Below are positions 9,065 through 16,633 of a DNA stretch of 64,000 bases, one piece after another. The stretch comes from Alicycliphilus sp. UBA6560. Lineage in GTDB: Bacteria; Pseudomonadota; Gammaproteobacteria; Burkholderiales; Burkholderiaceae_C. The position numbers were made by a program, and so were the translations under genes. The DNA lies in assembly GCA_002434305.1 (NCBI GenBank), contig DJJU01000003.1, positions 17,600-81,599 of the forward strand, written 5' to 3'. Positions within the stretch are counted from its first letter, which is position 1; every line of letters starts with the position of its first letter. The notes beneath the pieces were generated by a model. The model made no database searches. It was not told the DNA's origin and saw only the letters and a list, made by a program, of their open reading frames with translations.

Positions 9065-9120
9065 CTACTAAAAAGTAGCTCTAACGCTCGCCAGTCAAGC
9101 GCCAGCAGCTATCAAAAAGT
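9065..9120. repeat. Dispersed repeat family A, intergenic copy
   Basis: Lies between the convergent phaM and dadA genes. It contains CTACTAAAAAGTAG followed by AACGCTCGCCAGTCAAGCG, CCAGCAGCTATC and AAAAAGT, i.e. the family A core on the minus strand (GATAGCTGCTGGCGCTTG) with a short hairpin at its far end. Confidence 0.8.
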
Positions 9121-9148
9121 GAGAGGCCGCGGCGCTTGAAGTTCCGCT

Positions 9149-10477
9149 TCAGACCGGCAGCTGCGCAGGCTGCAGGGTGGCGCCCGCACCCCGCGGGCCG
9201 CAGAAGGCGAAGTCCAGCTCCGGCGCCAGGCCGCTGACGATGCGCGCGATGGAGCGGCCCGAGCCGCAGGCGTGCGTCCAGCCCAGCGTGCCGTGCCCGG
9301 TGTTCAGGAACAGGTTGGACACGCGCGTGCGGCCGATCAGCGGCACGTTGCTCGGCGTGGCCGGGCGCAGGCCCGACCAGTACTGCGCAGCGGCCGTGTC
9401 GGCGGCGCCGGGAAACAGCTGCGCCACGCGCCGCACGATGGCCGCGCAGCGCACCTCGCTCAGGGCGCGCGAATAGCCGTTCAGCTCCGCCGTTCCGGCC
9501 ACGCGCAGCACGTCGCGCGCCTCCTGCCCGCCCTGCGCGGGGCGCGTGTAGCGCGAGAACACCAGCTTGAATTCGTCGTCCGTCAGGCTGGTCTGGTAGG
9601 CCAGGGCGGCGTCGCGCACCGGCAGCGTGACCGAGTAGCCCTTGGCCGGATAGATGGGCAGCGAAATGCCCAGCGGCTGCGCCAGCAGCGGGCTGTGCGA
9701 GCCCAGCGCCAACACGTACGCATCGGCCTGCACGCGCTCGTAGCGGCCCTCTTCGTTGGTGATCTCCACGTGGTCGATGCGCCCGCCTGTCTCGCGCAGG
9801 GCCGTGATGTGGCAGCCCATGCGCCAGCGCGCGCCGGCGGCCTCGGCCGCGCGGGCCAGCTCGCGCGTGAACAGATGGGCGTCGCCGGACTCGTCCTCGG
9901 CCGTGAAGGTGGCGCCGGCCAGCTGCTCGCGCATGGCGGCGAGGGCCGGCTCGATGCGGATGGCCTCTTCGGCGCTGACCACCTGGCGCTCACAGCCCAG
10001 GGCACGCATCTGCTCGGCCGGGCCCAGGGCGCACTCGAACTCGCGCTCGCTGGTGTAGAAGTGCAGGATGCCCTGCGTGCGCTGGTCGTACTGCAGGCCC
10101 AGCTGCTCGCGCAGCTCGCGCAGCACGGCGCGGCTGTAGGTGCCCAGCTGGACGATCTGGTGGATGTTGTGGCGCGTGCGCGCCGGCGTGCATTCGCGCA
10201 GGAACTGCAGGCCCCACAGCCACTGGCGCATGTCTGCGCGCAGGCGAAACAGCAGCGGCGCATCCTCCTTGCCCAGCCAGGACAGCACCTTCAGCGGCGC
10301 CGACGGATTGGCCCAGGGCTCGGCGTGGCTGACGGAGATCTGCCCGCCGTTGGCAAAGCTGGTCTCGGCGCCGGGCACGGCCTGGCGGTCGATGACGGTA
10401 ACCTCGTGGCCGAGCTGCTGCAGGAAATAAGCGGAAGCGGTGCCGACGACGCCGGCGCCCAGAACGATAACGCGCAT
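9149..10477 (-). CDS. dadA: D-amino-acid dehydrogenase-like FAD oxidoreductase (DadA), riboswitch-controlled
   Basis: FAD enzyme of the DadA/DAO family, which oxidatively deaminates D-amino acids (or glycine in related enzymes) and feeds electrons to the respiratory chain. The 442-residue product starts MRVIVLGAGVVGTASAYFLQ, the Rossmann dinucleotide motif, and ends with the family region GLRPATPSNVPLIGRT and TGHGTLGWTHACGSG. I chose the ATG at 10477 because the glycine-rich motif begins at residue 2; an AAAGG lies about 15 bases upstream within a small hairpin. A tandem glycine riboswitch precedes the gene, so glycine should control expression, and glycine or D-alanine may be the physiological substrate. 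Confidence 0.92.
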   Translation of the reverse strand: MRVIVLGAGVVGTASAYFLQQLGHEVTVIDRQAVPGAETSFANGGQISVSHAEPWANPSAPLKVLSWLGKEDAPLLFRLRADMRQWLWGLQFLRECTPARTRHNIHQIVQLGTYSRAVLRELREQLGLQYDQRTQGILHFYTSEREFECALGPAEQMRALGCERQVVSAEEAIRIEPALAAMREQLAGATFTAEDESGDAHLFTRELARAAEAAGARWRMGCHITALRETGGRIDHVEITNEEGRYERVQADAYVLALGSHSPLLAQPLGISLPIYPAKGYSVTLPVRDAALAYQTSLTDDEFKLVFSRYTRPAQGGQEARDVLRVAGTAELNGYSRALSEVRCAAIVRRVAQLFPGAADTAAAQYWSGLRPATPSNVPLIGRTRVSNLFLNTGHGTLGWTHACGSGRSIARIVSGLAPELDFAFCGPRGAGATLQPAQLPV

Positions 10478-10503
10478 GGTTCTACAAGCCTTTTTCAAGG
10501 TTT

Positions 10504-10573
10504 GCGCAGACCAGGCGCGCGCCGGCGGCTATCGAAAAAATAGCGGGGAAGCAGGGCGCGCCAAGAGGTCTGG
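10504..10573 (-). promoter_or_regulatory. Candidate expression-platform hairpin containing a family A repeat
   Basis: Between the glycine aptamers and dadA. On the transcript CAGACC (10567-10572) can pair with GGTCTG (10507-10512), and GGCGCGC with GCGCGCC just inside; the loop holds a small GCTAT/ATAGC hairpin. The downstream half (10504-10544) is a degenerate family A repeat, so the repeat may have supplied one arm. No U-run follows, suggesting translational rather than termination control. Inference from base pairing only. Confidence 0.5.
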
Positions 10574-10579
10574 CTGCCG

Positions 10580-10775
10580 CTCCCCCTGTCCTTGTGACCT
10601 GAGAGATTCGCCCTCGCACTGTGCGGTGGGCTTGCTCCTTCGGTGCGCCCCGTGTGCGGGGGCGGCTCTCCAGACGGCTATTGCTGTGTGTGCAGTACGG
10701 TACCTGAGCGTGTATGGGAGTTTGCGCCTTCGGTGCAGCAGCCGTGACCGGCCGCTGGCTCTCCTGCGGCGCGCA
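10580..10775 (-). promoter_or_regulatory. Tandem glycine riboswitch
   Basis: Two glycine aptamers in series on the minus strand. Each has the diagnostic elements in order: GGAGAGCC, then GCACCGAAGG followed by GCAA, then CTCAGG (aptamer I about 10772-10698) or CTCTCAGG (aptamer II about 10678-10590). The tandem arrangement is classic for this class. It lies roughly 100 bases upstream of the dadA-like start codon, the only downstream gene. Glycine binding would be expected to switch dadA expression, usually on. Confidence 0.93.
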
Positions 10776-10793
10776 TCGTAGCAGGATGCGCCA

Positions 10794-11207
10794 TCAGTGG
10801 CGGCGCGGGTCGTTAGGACGGCGGTCGTAGCGGTTGGGCACGCCGTCGCCGTCACGGTCCCAGCGGCCCTGGTTGAACTGCCATTTGCCATGGCGTTGTT
10901 CCCAGCGAGGCTGGCGATAGTGCTGGCCGTGGCGCACGCGCATCCACTGGCCGGGGACCCAGTGGTAGAGGTGGCCGCGCCATTCCCAGTGGCCCTGCGA
11001 CCAGACCATGCCGCGGCGCGGGGCGGGTACGCGCTCATAGCGCGGCGGGGGCGGGGCGCTTTGCACCACGTAGGCCGGCTGCACGGCCTGCGGCCCGGTC
11101 TGGATGACGACGGTGGCGCTGGGCGCGGCGTGCGCGGCGCCACTGGCGCCCAGGCCCAGGGCGAGGGCGGCGACTGCGGCGGCGAGGGCGGGGGTGATGC
11201 GGTTCAT
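10794..11207 (-). CDS. Exported YXWGXW-repeat protein
   Basis: Small secreted protein of unknown function. The 137-residue product has a signal peptide (MNRITPALAAAVAALALGLG) ending in AHA. The mature part repeats W-x2-G-x-W-type units (WSQGHWEW, WVPGQWMR, WQFNQGRW), as in the YXWGXW/BcpO-like family. The C-terminus is polar and charged, with DRDGDGVPNRYDRRPND resembling a calcium-binding loop. The ATG at 11207 is chosen for its perfect AAGGAGG seven bases upstream and the signal peptide. The dadA riboswitch begins just after its stop codon. Confidence 0.8.
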   Translation of the reverse strand: MNRITPALAAAVAALALGLGASGAAHAAPSATVVIQTGPQAVQPAYVVQSAPPPPRYERVPAPRRGMVWSQGHWEWRGHLYHWVPGQWMRVRHGQHYRQPRWEQRHGKWQFNQGRWDRDGDGVPNRYDRRPNDPRRH

Positions 11208-11353
11208 GGTGATCCTCCTTGTTGGACTCGGTTGCCCGATGGAGGCCATGGTCCCGCGCCTGCGTGAAGGCCGGCGGCAGCCTTGGTAGCGACTGCGCAA
11301 ATGTTTGTGAGCAGACGTCACACACGCGCTGCGCGTGCAGCGGGTGATAAGGG

Positions 11354-11406
11354 TCAAAAAGGCCTCCAGCCCTTGCTGGTCAAGCGCGGGCAGCTATTGT
11401 TTTGAT
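11354..11406. repeat. Dispersed repeat family A, intergenic copy
   Basis: Reads CAAAAAGGCCTCCAGCCCTT, a short loop, then CAAGCGCGGGCAGCTATTG on the plus strand, the full family A layout. It sits between the start region of the YXWGXW protein gene and the stop codon of the XRE regulator. Confidence 0.88.
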
Positions 11407-11416
11407 AGACGTTTGC

Positions 11417-12184
11417 TTACGCCTGCCGGCTTGGCGCGGGCGGCGGCGGCGCCACGCGGCGCATGGCGGTGAAGGCCTCGAACTCCCAGCCGCGCAGCGC
11501 CATCAGCAGCGTGCAGCCCTCGCGCTCGGCCTCGGGCAGGCGCTGGTCGGCCAGGTGCTGCTGGGCGAAATCCTGCGCCACGCGCTGCAGGCGCTCGGTG
11601 AAGGCGGCCAGCTGGCCGCGGGCGATGCTGCCGTGCACCAGCAGCACGCCCTCGCCGGGGCCGTCGAAGGCGCCGCCGAAATAGTCCAGCAGCGCGTGCT
11701 CGCGGAAGTAGTCCATGACCGGGCCGCGCGGGCGCCAGCGGAAGGTCTTGGCGAGCTTGAGGCGGTAGCGGTTGCCCGGGCGCAGCTCGATGATGCCGAT
11801 GCGGTCCAGCTGCGCCAGGTACTTGACGCCCTCGGCCTCGCTCAGCCGGTAGGTGGCCAGCACCTGGGCCAGCGTCCACTGGCTGAGCACGCAGATCGCC
11901 ATCAACAGCAGCTTCTTGTCGGCCACCACGGCGCGCTCCTGCTCCTGCGTCAGCTCGCTCAGCAGCGGGCGGCTGTCGGCCACGCGCCGCGCCAGGTCGG
12001 CGAAGTCGAGTTTCAACACGCGGCAGATGGCGTCCACGCGCGACAGCGGCATCTCGCCGCGCGCCAGCATGCGTTTGACGCTGGACTCGGCCAGGCCCAG
12101 CGCGCGGCCCAGGTCGGCATAGGTCATGCGGGCGGCCTTCAGCTCCTGCTTGAGGGCGGCGACCAGGTCTGCGGTAGTGCTCAT
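11417..12184 (-). CDS. XRE-family helix-turn-helix transcriptional regulator
   Basis: DNA-binding regulator of 255 residues. The N-terminal HTH at about residues 5-60 contains MTYADLGRALGLAESSVKRM, a typical XRE/Cro fold. The remaining 190 residues form an uncharacterised domain seen in homologous proteobacterial regulators and have no obvious catalytic motif. The ATG at 12184 is chosen because the HTH begins at once and a perfect operator-like palindrome sits 11 bases upstream. Such a position fits autorepression. The target beyond itself is unknown; the divergent neighbour is the LplT-PlsC fusion gene. Confidence 0.83.
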   Translation of the reverse strand: MSTTADLVAALKQELKAARMTYADLGRALGLAESSVKRMLARGEMPLSRVDAICRVLKLDFADLARRVADSRPLLSELTQEQERAVVADKKLLLMAICVLSQWTLAQVLATYRLSEAEGVKYLAQLDRIGIIELRPGNRYRLKLAKTFRWRPRGPVMDYFREHALLDYFGGAFDGPGEGVLLVHGSIARGQLAAFTERLQRVAQDFAQQHLADQRLPEAEREGCTLLMALRGWEFEAFTAMRRVAPPPPAPSRQA

Positions 12185-12194
12185 GGGGGCCAAA

Positions 12195-12211
12195 GTATCG
12201 CATTGCGATAC
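12195..12211. promoter_or_regulatory. Palindromic operator candidate for the XRE regulator
   Basis: GTATCGCA and TGCGATAC are perfect inverted arms around a single T, 11 bases upstream of the XRE start codon and about 100 upstream of the divergent LplT-PlsC gene. Position and symmetry suggest an autoregulatory operator; binding is not demonstrated. Confidence 0.65.
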
Positions 12212-12313
12212 CAAAGGTGGCGTGGCGCAGACACCCGGCGCATGGCGGCACCGGCGCCGGCCGGCTTTGTTTGCACAATGCGCCACCTTCCTGCCACCTC
12301 CAGGCCCGTTTCC

Positions 12314-14239
12314 ATGACCGAGCACACCGCGCAGCCCCACCCCAACCAGTTCGCCCTGCTGGGCCAGCGCCGCTTCGCGCCGTTCTTCTGGACGCAGTTC
12401 GCCGGCGCCGCCAACGACAACCTGTTCAAGTTCGCCTTCACCGTCATGGTGACCTACCAGCTGCAGGTAGCGTGGCTGCCGCCCTCACTGGCGGGCCTGG
12501 TGATCGGAGCGCTGTTCATCCTGCCGTTCCTGCTGTTCTCGGCCACGGCCGGGCAGGTCACGGACAAGCTGGAAAAGACGCGCATCATCCGCTTCGTCAA
12601 GAACCTGGAGATCGCCATCATGCTGGTGGCCGCGGCCGGCTTCCTGGCGGGCAGCGCGGCCGTGCTGCTGGCCTGCGTGTTCCTGATGGGGCTGCACTCC
12701 ACGCTGTTCGGGCCAGTGAAGTTCGCCTACCTACCGCAGGCCCTGAATGAGCGCGAGCTGACGGGCGGCAACGGCATGGTGGAGATGGGCACCTTCGTCG
12801 CCATCCTGCTGGGCAACGTGGCCGGCGGGCTGCTGGTGGCCCTGCCCGGCGTCGGCCACGGCGCCGTGGCCGCGGCCTGCGTACTGCTGGCCCTGGCCGG
12901 GCGCGCCGTGGCGCAGGCCATTCCCCCCGCGCCGGCCACCGACCCGCACCTGGCCATCAACTGGAACCCGGTGAGCGAGACCTGGCGCAACCTGCAACTG
13001 GCACGCGGCAACCCGGTGGTGTTCCGCTCGCTGCTGGGCATCTCGTGGATGTGGTTCTTCGGCGCGGTGTTCCTGTCGCAGTTCCCCAGCTTCGCTAAGG
13101 AGGTGCTGCACGGCAACGAGCAGGTGGCGTCGCTTTTGCTGGTGGTGTTTTCCATCGGCATCGGCACCGGCTCGCTCTTGTGCGAAGTGCTCTCGCGCCG
13201 GCACGTGGAGATCGGCCTGGTGCCGCTGGGCGCCATCGGCATGAGCGTCTTCGCCATCGACCTGTACTTCGCCTCGCGCGGGCTGGCGGCGCCGGCCGGC
13301 GGGCCGGTCATGGGCCTGGCCGCCTTCCTGGCCGAGCGCGCGCACTGGCGCGTGATGGCCGACCTGGCGGGTTTGAGCCTGTTCGCCGGCCTGTACAGCG
13401 TGCCCATGTACGCGCTGATCCAGCTGCGCAGCCAGCCCACGCACCGCGCCCGCATCATCGCGGCCAACAACATCCTCAACGCGCTGTTCATGATCGCCAG
13501 CGCCGTGCTGGCCGGGGCGCTGCTGTCGGCGGGCTTCACGGTGCCGCAGATCTTTTTGTTCACGGGCATCGCCAACGCCGTGGTGGCGCTCTACATCTTC
13601 CTGCTGGTGCCGGAATACCTGCTGCGCTTCGTCGCCTGGGTGCTGTCGCGCTGCGTGTACCGCTTCAAGGTGCGCGGCGACGAGCACATCCCCACGCAGG
13701 GCGCCGCCATCCTGGCCTGCAACCACGTGAGCTTCGTCGATGCCGTGCTGCTCATGGCCGCCAGCCCCCGGCCCATCTATTTCGTCATGGACCACCGCAT
13801 CTTCCGCGTGCCGGTGCTGGGCTGGCTGTTCCGCCTGGCCAAGGCCATCCCGATCGCGCCCCAGCGCGAGGACGCGGCCACCTACGAAGCCGCCTTCGAG
13901 CGCGCCGCGCAGGTGCTCAAGGACGGCGACCTGCTGGCCATCTTCCCCGAAGGCGGCATCACCCGCGACGGGCAGCTGCAGCCCTTCAAGGGCGGCATCA
14001 TGAAGATCCTGGAACGCGCCCGCGCCGATGGCCTGGAGGTGCCCGTCGTGCCCATGGCGCTCACCCACCTGTGGGGCTCGTTCTTCAGCCGCATCGAAAA
14101 CGGCGGGGCCATGGTGCGGCCGTTCAGGCGCGGCGTGCTCAGCCGCGTGGGGCTGAACGTCGGCCCGCAGCTGGCAGCCAGCCAGGTGCAGCCCGAACCC
14201 CTGCGCGAGCGGGTGGCCGGGCTGCTGGCGCTGGGTTGA
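12314..14239 (+). CDS. Lysophospholipid flippase (LplT-like MFS) fused to PlsC-type acyltransferase
   Basis: Two-domain protein for lysophospholipid salvage. Residues 1-430 are a 12-helix MFS transporter like LplT, opening with RRFAPFFWTQFAGAANDN. Residues 440-641 are a PlsC/LPLAT acyltransferase with the HX4D motif NHVSFVD and FPEGGITRDG. In E. coli LplT imports lysophospholipids and the separate enzyme Aas re-acylates them; Aas also has an AMP-binding acyl-ACP synthetase domain, absent here. The start is taken at 12314 (MTEHTAQPHPNQFALL); an in-frame ATG at 12278 is possible. Neither has a strong ribosome-binding site. Catalytic motifs are intact. Confidence 0.88.
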   Translation: MTEHTAQPHPNQFALLGQRRFAPFFWTQFAGAANDNLFKFAFTVMVTYQLQVAWLPPSLAGLVIGALFILPFLLFSATAGQVTDKLEKTRIIRFVKNLEIAIMLVAAAGFLAGSAAVLLACVFLMGLHSTLFGPVKFAYLPQALNERELTGGNGMVEMGTFVAILLGNVAGGLLVALPGVGHGAVAAACVLLALAGRAVAQAIPPAPATDPHLAINWNPVSETWRNLQLARGNPVVFRSLLGISWMWFFGAVFLSQFPSFAKEVLHGNEQVASLLLVVFSIGIGTGSLLCEVLSRRHVEIGLVPLGAIGMSVFAIDLYFASRGLAAPAGGPVMGLAAFLAERAHWRVMADLAGLSLFAGLYSVPMYALIQLRSQPTHRARIIAANNILNALFMIASAVLAGALLSAGFTVPQIFLFTGIANAVVALYIFLLVPEYLLRFVAWVLSRCVYRFKVRGDEHIPTQGAAILACNHVSFVDAVLLMAASPRPIYFVMDHRIFRVPVLGWLFRLAKAIPIAPQREDAATYEAAFERAAQVLKDGDLLAIFPEGGITRDGQLQPFKGGIMKILERARADGLEVPVVPMALTHLWGSFFSRIENGGAMVRPFRRGVLSRVGLNVGPQLAASQVQPEPLRERVAGLLALG

Positions 14240-14249
14240 GCCGGTTTTA

Positions 14250-14307
14250 TGAAGAAAACAGGCTCCAGCGCCCGTCAGGTAAGCGCTGACAGCTATCAAA
14301 ACAATAG
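14250..14307. repeat. Dispersed repeat family A, intergenic copy
   Basis: Reads GGCTCCAGCGCCCGT, loop, AAGCGCTGACAGCTATCAAAA on the plus strand, just after the LplT-PlsC stop codon and 20 bases before the next start. Any transcript running on would carry the hairpin. Confidence 0.88.
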
Positions 14308-14328
14308 TTAAACAGCAGGAGAACTCCC

Positions 14329-15372
14329 ATGAGCAAGGCACTGCGCCTATCCGAGAAATGGTTTCGCCGCGGCCTGTGGCTGGTGGCCTTCGTCTTCGCC
14401 GGCTTCCTGATCGGCCTGGGCGGCACCATCGTGGGCGACCTGCCCAAGGTGGAGGCGCCGCTGGCGCTGGACGACTTCCTGGACCCGGCGGCCGTGGGGC
14501 CTTTGCGTGCCCAGGCCCAGTCCGCGCGCCAGGCCGAGGACGAGGCGCGCACCGCGCTGGAGCAGGCCCGGCTGCAGCTGACCAAGGCGCGCAGCGAAAC
14601 CCAGGCCGAGCGCGAGACCTTCAACAACTGGCTGGCCGCGCGCAGCGCCACGCAGCGCGCCGAGCACGACCCCGAGGTCATCGCCCGCACCCAGCGCCTG
14701 GACGCCCTGAAGGCCGGCGAGCAGCGCGCCCGCCAAGCCGTGCAGGCGCAGGAGCAGGCGCTGCTGGACGCGCGCCAGAGCGCCAGCCAGGCCCGCGCCC
14801 AGCTGTCCAAGCTGGAGGACGCCGGCTACCAGCGCATGGCCGCCGAGCAGCGCCGCGTGGAGCTGCGCGTCTTTTTGTACCGCCTGGCGCTCACGCTGCC
14901 GCTGCTGGCCGTGGCCGGCTGGCTGTTCGCCAAGAAGCGCCAGAGCACCTGGTGGCCCTTTGTCTGGGGCTTCATCTACTTCGCGCTGTTTGCCTTCTTC
15001 GTCGAGCTGGTGCCTTATCTGCCCAGCTACGGCGGCTACGTGCGTTACGTGGTAGGCATCATCGTCACCGCCCTGGTCGGGCGCTACGCCATCGTGGCGC
15101 TGAACCGCTACCTGGAGCGCCAGCGCCAGGCCGAGAGCCTGCCCGACCAGCAGCGCCGCCAGGAGTTGGGCTATGACGTGGCCCTGGCGCGCCTGGCCAA
15201 GGGCGTGTGCCCGGGCTGCGAGCGGCCGGTGGACCTGAAGAATGAGGCCATCGACTTCTGCCCGCACTGCGGCATCGGCCTGTTCGACCGCTGCGGCGCC
15301 TGCAGCACACGCAAGAGCGCCTTCGCCCGCTTCTGTCACGCCTGTGGGACACAAGCAAGGCCTGCTGGCTGA
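14329..15372 (+). CDS. Membrane protein with coiled coil and C-terminal zinc ribbons
   Basis: Not assigned to a known function. The 347-residue protein has one N-terminal membrane helix (LWLVAFVFAGFLIGLGGTIV), a long Ala/Gln/Glu/Arg-rich coiled coil at about 55-180, three further membrane helices at about 185-260 (LALTLPLLAVAGWLF, FVWGFIYFALFAFFVEL, YVVGIIVTALVGRYAIV), and a cytoplasmic-looking tail with four Cys pairs (CPGC, CPHC, CGAC, CHAC) arranged as two zinc ribbons. AGGAG precedes the ATG. The coiled coil between TM1 and TM2 may lie in the periplasm. A role in membrane-protein assembly or quality control would be a guess. Confidence 0.85.
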   Translation: MSKALRLSEKWFRRGLWLVAFVFAGFLIGLGGTIVGDLPKVEAPLALDDFLDPAAVGPLRAQAQSARQAEDEARTALEQARLQLTKARSETQAERETFNNWLAARSATQRAEHDPEVIARTQRLDALKAGEQRARQAVQAQEQALLDARQSASQARAQLSKLEDAGYQRMAAEQRRVELRVFLYRLALTLPLLAVAGWLFAKKRQSTWWPFVWGFIYFALFAFFVELVPYLPSYGGYVRYVVGIIVTALVGRYAIVALNRYLERQRQAESLPDQQRRQELGYDVALARLAKGVCPGCERPVDLKNEAIDFCPHCGIGLFDRCGACSTRKSAFARFCHACGTQARPAG

Positions 15373-15444
15373 CGCGGCAAGGCCGGCGGCGGGGGGATGC
15401 TGGTCGCCGTTTTAGGAAAAACGGCCCGCCGCCAAGCCGGCAGG
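15361..15444. other. Nested stem-loop between two genes
   Basis: Successive inverted arms: CCTGCTGGC/GCCGGCAGG at the outside, GGCGGCGGG (15385-15393) with CCCGCCGCC (15425-15433), and CCGTTTT/AAAAACGG inside. It begins within the last codons of the upstream gene and ends 24 bases before the next start. No U-run follows, so it is not a standard terminator; it may stabilise mRNA or modulate read-through. Confidence 0.6.
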
Positions 15445-15467
15445 CCACCACCGCAGGAGCATCGACC

Positions 15468-15893
15468 ATGAACCGTCCCTCCCGACTCATCCACTGGGGC
15501 CTGGCGCTGACCGCCACCGCCCTGGCCGCCAGTGCCGTGGCCCAGCCGGCTCCGAACGGCTGGCGCGGCGAAGCGCCGCAGCGCTATGCCCAATACCATC
15601 CGCGGCACGGCGAACCGGACCTGAGCCAGGCGCTGCGCGAACAGCGCCGCCACGACGAGGAGACCTACCGCCGCGCCGAAGCCTGGCGCGAGAGGCAGGG
15701 CGGCCCGCATGGGCACGGACCGCGCTGGGAGCGCGGCCAGCGCTACCACGGCCCGGTGAGCGTGGTGCGCGACTACCGCCATTACCGCCTGCGCCAGCCG
15801 CCGCGCGGCTATCACTGGGTGCGCGCGGACGACGGCAACCTGCTGCTGGTGGGCAACCGCAGCGGGCGAATCCTGGAGGTCGCGCCCCGCTGA
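15468..15893 (+). CDS. RcnB-family periplasmic protein
   Basis: Small exported protein of 141 residues with a signal peptide (ending ASAVAQ) and the RcnB domain at the C-terminus: YHGPVSVVRDYRHYRLRQPP, then GYHWVRADDGNLLLVGNRSG. E. coli RcnB helps regulate periplasmic nickel/cobalt levels, but most family members are uncharacterised. The mature N-terminal half is rich in Arg/His/Glu. AGGAGC about 10 bases upstream supports the ATG. No rcnA-like exporter lies nearby, so a metal role is only family-based. Confidence 0.8.
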   Translation: MNRPSRLIHWGLALTATALAASAVAQPAPNGWRGEAPQRYAQYHPRHGEPDLSQALREQRRHDEETYRRAEAWRERQGGPHGHGPRWERGQRYHGPVSVVRDYRHYRLRQPPRGYHWVRADDGNLLLVGNRSGRILEVAPR

Positions 15894-15916
15894 CGAGGCC
15901 CGGGCGGGCGGTGGGG

Positions 15917-16603
15917 TCAGCCCATCACCACCGGCCCGCCCTTGGCAATGGCGCGCTGCCACGCCGGGCGGGCGTGCATGCGCTCCTGTAGCGCCAGCAG
16001 ATGGGGCTGGCGCGCAGTGCCTGCGCTGCGCGCCAGCAGGGCCTCCACGGCAAAGCTCATCTGAAAGTCGGCAATGCTCAGCTGCTCACCGGCAAACCAG
16101 CTGTTGCGTGACAGGTGGCCTTCTAGGAACTCCGTGGCTGTCGCCAGGTTGGGATCGACCAGCTTCTGCTGCACCCCTGCGCACAGCAGGCGCGCGATGG
16201 GACGCACGAAGAACGGCATGGGCTGGCGCGGCAGGGTCTGGAAGACCAGCTTCATGACCAGCCAGTTCATCAGTGACCCTTCGGCGTAATGCATGAAGAA
16301 GCGGCAGTGCCGGTGCGCCGGCGTGCCTGGCGCGGGCACCAGCTGCGCCAGGTCGCCGCCGGCCTGGGCGCCGTAGCGCTCGGCCAGGTATTCGATGATG
16401 GCGCCGGACTCGGCGATCACCTCGCCGTCGTCCTCAATCACTGGCGACTTGCCCAGCGGATGCACCGCCTTCAGCTCGGGCGGTGCCAGACGGGTGCGCG
16501 GATCGCGCTGGTAGCGCTTGATCTCGTAGGGCACGCCCAGCTCTTCCAGCAGCCACAGGATGCGCTGCGAGCGCGAGGTTTCGAGGTGGTGGACGGTCAG
16601 CAT
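15917..16603 (-). CDS. Glutathione S-transferase family protein
   Basis: Cytosolic GST of 228 residues. The N-terminal thioredoxin-like domain opens MLTVHHLETSRSQRILWLLE, with a Ser-Arg-Ser active-site region, and contains HPLGKSPVIEDDGEVIAESG, the glutathione-binding cis-Pro and ES motif. The C-terminal helical domain includes WFAGEQLSIADFQMSFAVEA, the usual N-capping box. The gene ends just after and convergent to the rcnB-like gene. Its substrate is unknown. Confidence 0.9.
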   Translation of the reverse strand: MLTVHHLETSRSQRILWLLEELGVPYEIKRYQRDPRTRLAPPELKAVHPLGKSPVIEDDGEVIAESGAIIEYLAERYGAQAGGDLAQLVPAPGTPAHRHCRFFMHYAEGSLMNWLVMKLVFQTLPRQPMPFFVRPIARLLCAGVQQKLVDPNLATATEFLEGHLSRNSWFAGEQLSIADFQMSFAVEALLARSAGTARQPHLLALQERMHARPAWQRAIAKGGPVVMG

Positions 16604-16633
16604 GAGCGGTCTTGTCGAGGAGGGAAGGGCGCT

